A DNA stretch of 5,111 bases from Fodinibacter sp038210185 (GTDB taxonomy: Bacteria; Actinomycetota; Actinomycetes; Actinomycetales; Dermatophilaceae), in the NCBI GenBank assembly GCA_038210185.1, contig JBBQWX010000247.1:1-5111 (forward strand), written 5' to 3'. This document shows, piece by piece, positions 4,845 to 5,111 of the stretch. The notes beneath the pieces are model-generated. The model was not told the origin of the DNA. It did no database searches and saw only the letters and a list, made by a program, of their open reading frames with translations. The translations under genes and the position numbers were made by a program. Positions within the stretch are counted from its first letter, which is position 1; every line of letters starts with the position of its first letter.

Positions 4845-5111
4845 ATGAACAACCTGCTCACCACCGGCTCCGTCCTGGCCGCCTTCCTCGCGGGTGGGGT
4901 CGCACTGTTCGCCCCCTGCTGCATCGTCTTCCTCGCCCCCAGCTACATGGCTGTCGCGGTGAAGAACAGGCGCTGGCGTCTGCTCCCACTGACCTTCGTC
5001 TTCGCGGCCGGACTGGCTCTCGTGCTGGTCCCGATCACGATCGGCATCAGCCTCGTGGCCTCCGCCATCGCGTATTACCACGCCCCGCTGTACTTCGCCG
5101 GTGGGGCCCTC
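4845..5111 (+). CDS. CcdA/DsbD-family membrane protein, N-terminal part; runs off the right edge
   Basis: Eighty-nine codons of a polytopic membrane protein, open at the window edge. Hydrophobic segments lie at about residues 7-32, 46-72 and 80 onward. The first contains FAPCCIVFLAP, corresponding to the SPCVLPLVP-type motif of the cytochrome c biogenesis/DsbD transmembrane family, in which a membrane-embedded Cys shuttles electrons from cytoplasmic thioredoxin-like proteins to the outside. Here two adjacent Cys (C25, C26) sit after the proline, which is not the usual form. GGAG at 4834-4837 stands 7 bases before the ATG, and the gene starts 2 bases after the glutaredoxin stop, so they form one operon. 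The second redox Cys expected in a later helix is beyond the window. Family assignment is good; the exact substrate is unknown. Confidence 0.82.
   Translation, partial: MNNLLTTGSVLAAFLAGGVALFAPCCIVFLAPSYMAVAVKNRRWRLLPLTFVFAAGLALVLVPITIGISLVASAIAYYHAPLYFAGGAL

Overview
The window reads as part of a copper-handling island from a high-GC actinobacterium. The grounds are strongly G/C-ending codons, GTG and TTG starts, GA-rich ribosome binding sites, and gene families typical of that phylum (CsoR, an OmpR-type two-component pair, SHOCT-domain and short secreted peptides). The genus cannot be read from the sequence.

Layout. On the minus strand at the left edge lies the N-terminal third of a CopB-like heavy-metal P-type ATPase (711 to 1, running off the window), with a CsoR-type operator (758-774) in its promoter. 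Upstream of it, also on the minus strand, is a two-gene unit: a small membrane protein with a SHOCT domain (1480 to 1235), then a short secreted peptide whose reading frame is broken by an apparent 1-base loss (1190 to 979). This unit is followed by two strong hairpins (934-961 and 834-877). On the plus strand, divergent from the SHOCT gene, is a two-component system: response regulator (1630-2388) overlapping its sensor kinase (2385-3524). After it come csoR (3593-3901), under its own operator and -10 (3545-3564), and a CopZ-type copper chaperone (3943-4164). After about 360 bases with no convincing gene come a glutaredoxin-like protein (4528-4842, TTG start) and a CcdA/DsbD-type membrane protein (from 4845, running off the right edge).

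How it fits together. Two regulatory circuits appear interleaved. The cytoplasmic sensor CsoR has near-identical operators in front of its own csoR-copZ operon and in front of the ATPase. CopZ would carry Cu(I) to the exporter. The two-component pair probably reads copper or envelope stress outside the membrane. A tandem 11-bp-spaced motif resembling the CopR box known from Corynebacterium glutamicum lies between the response regulator and the SHOCT gene, and a diverged copy lies in front of the glutaredoxin-CcdA pair. In both cases the motif ends at the same distance from the start codon of the SHOCT or glutaredoxin gene. This suggests the two-component system controls an envelope and thiol-redox branch (SHOCT membrane protein, secreted Cys/His/Met peptide, glutaredoxin, CcdA), while CsoR controls cytosolic export. 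The regulon proposal is the most interesting inference here; the individual gene families are known ones.
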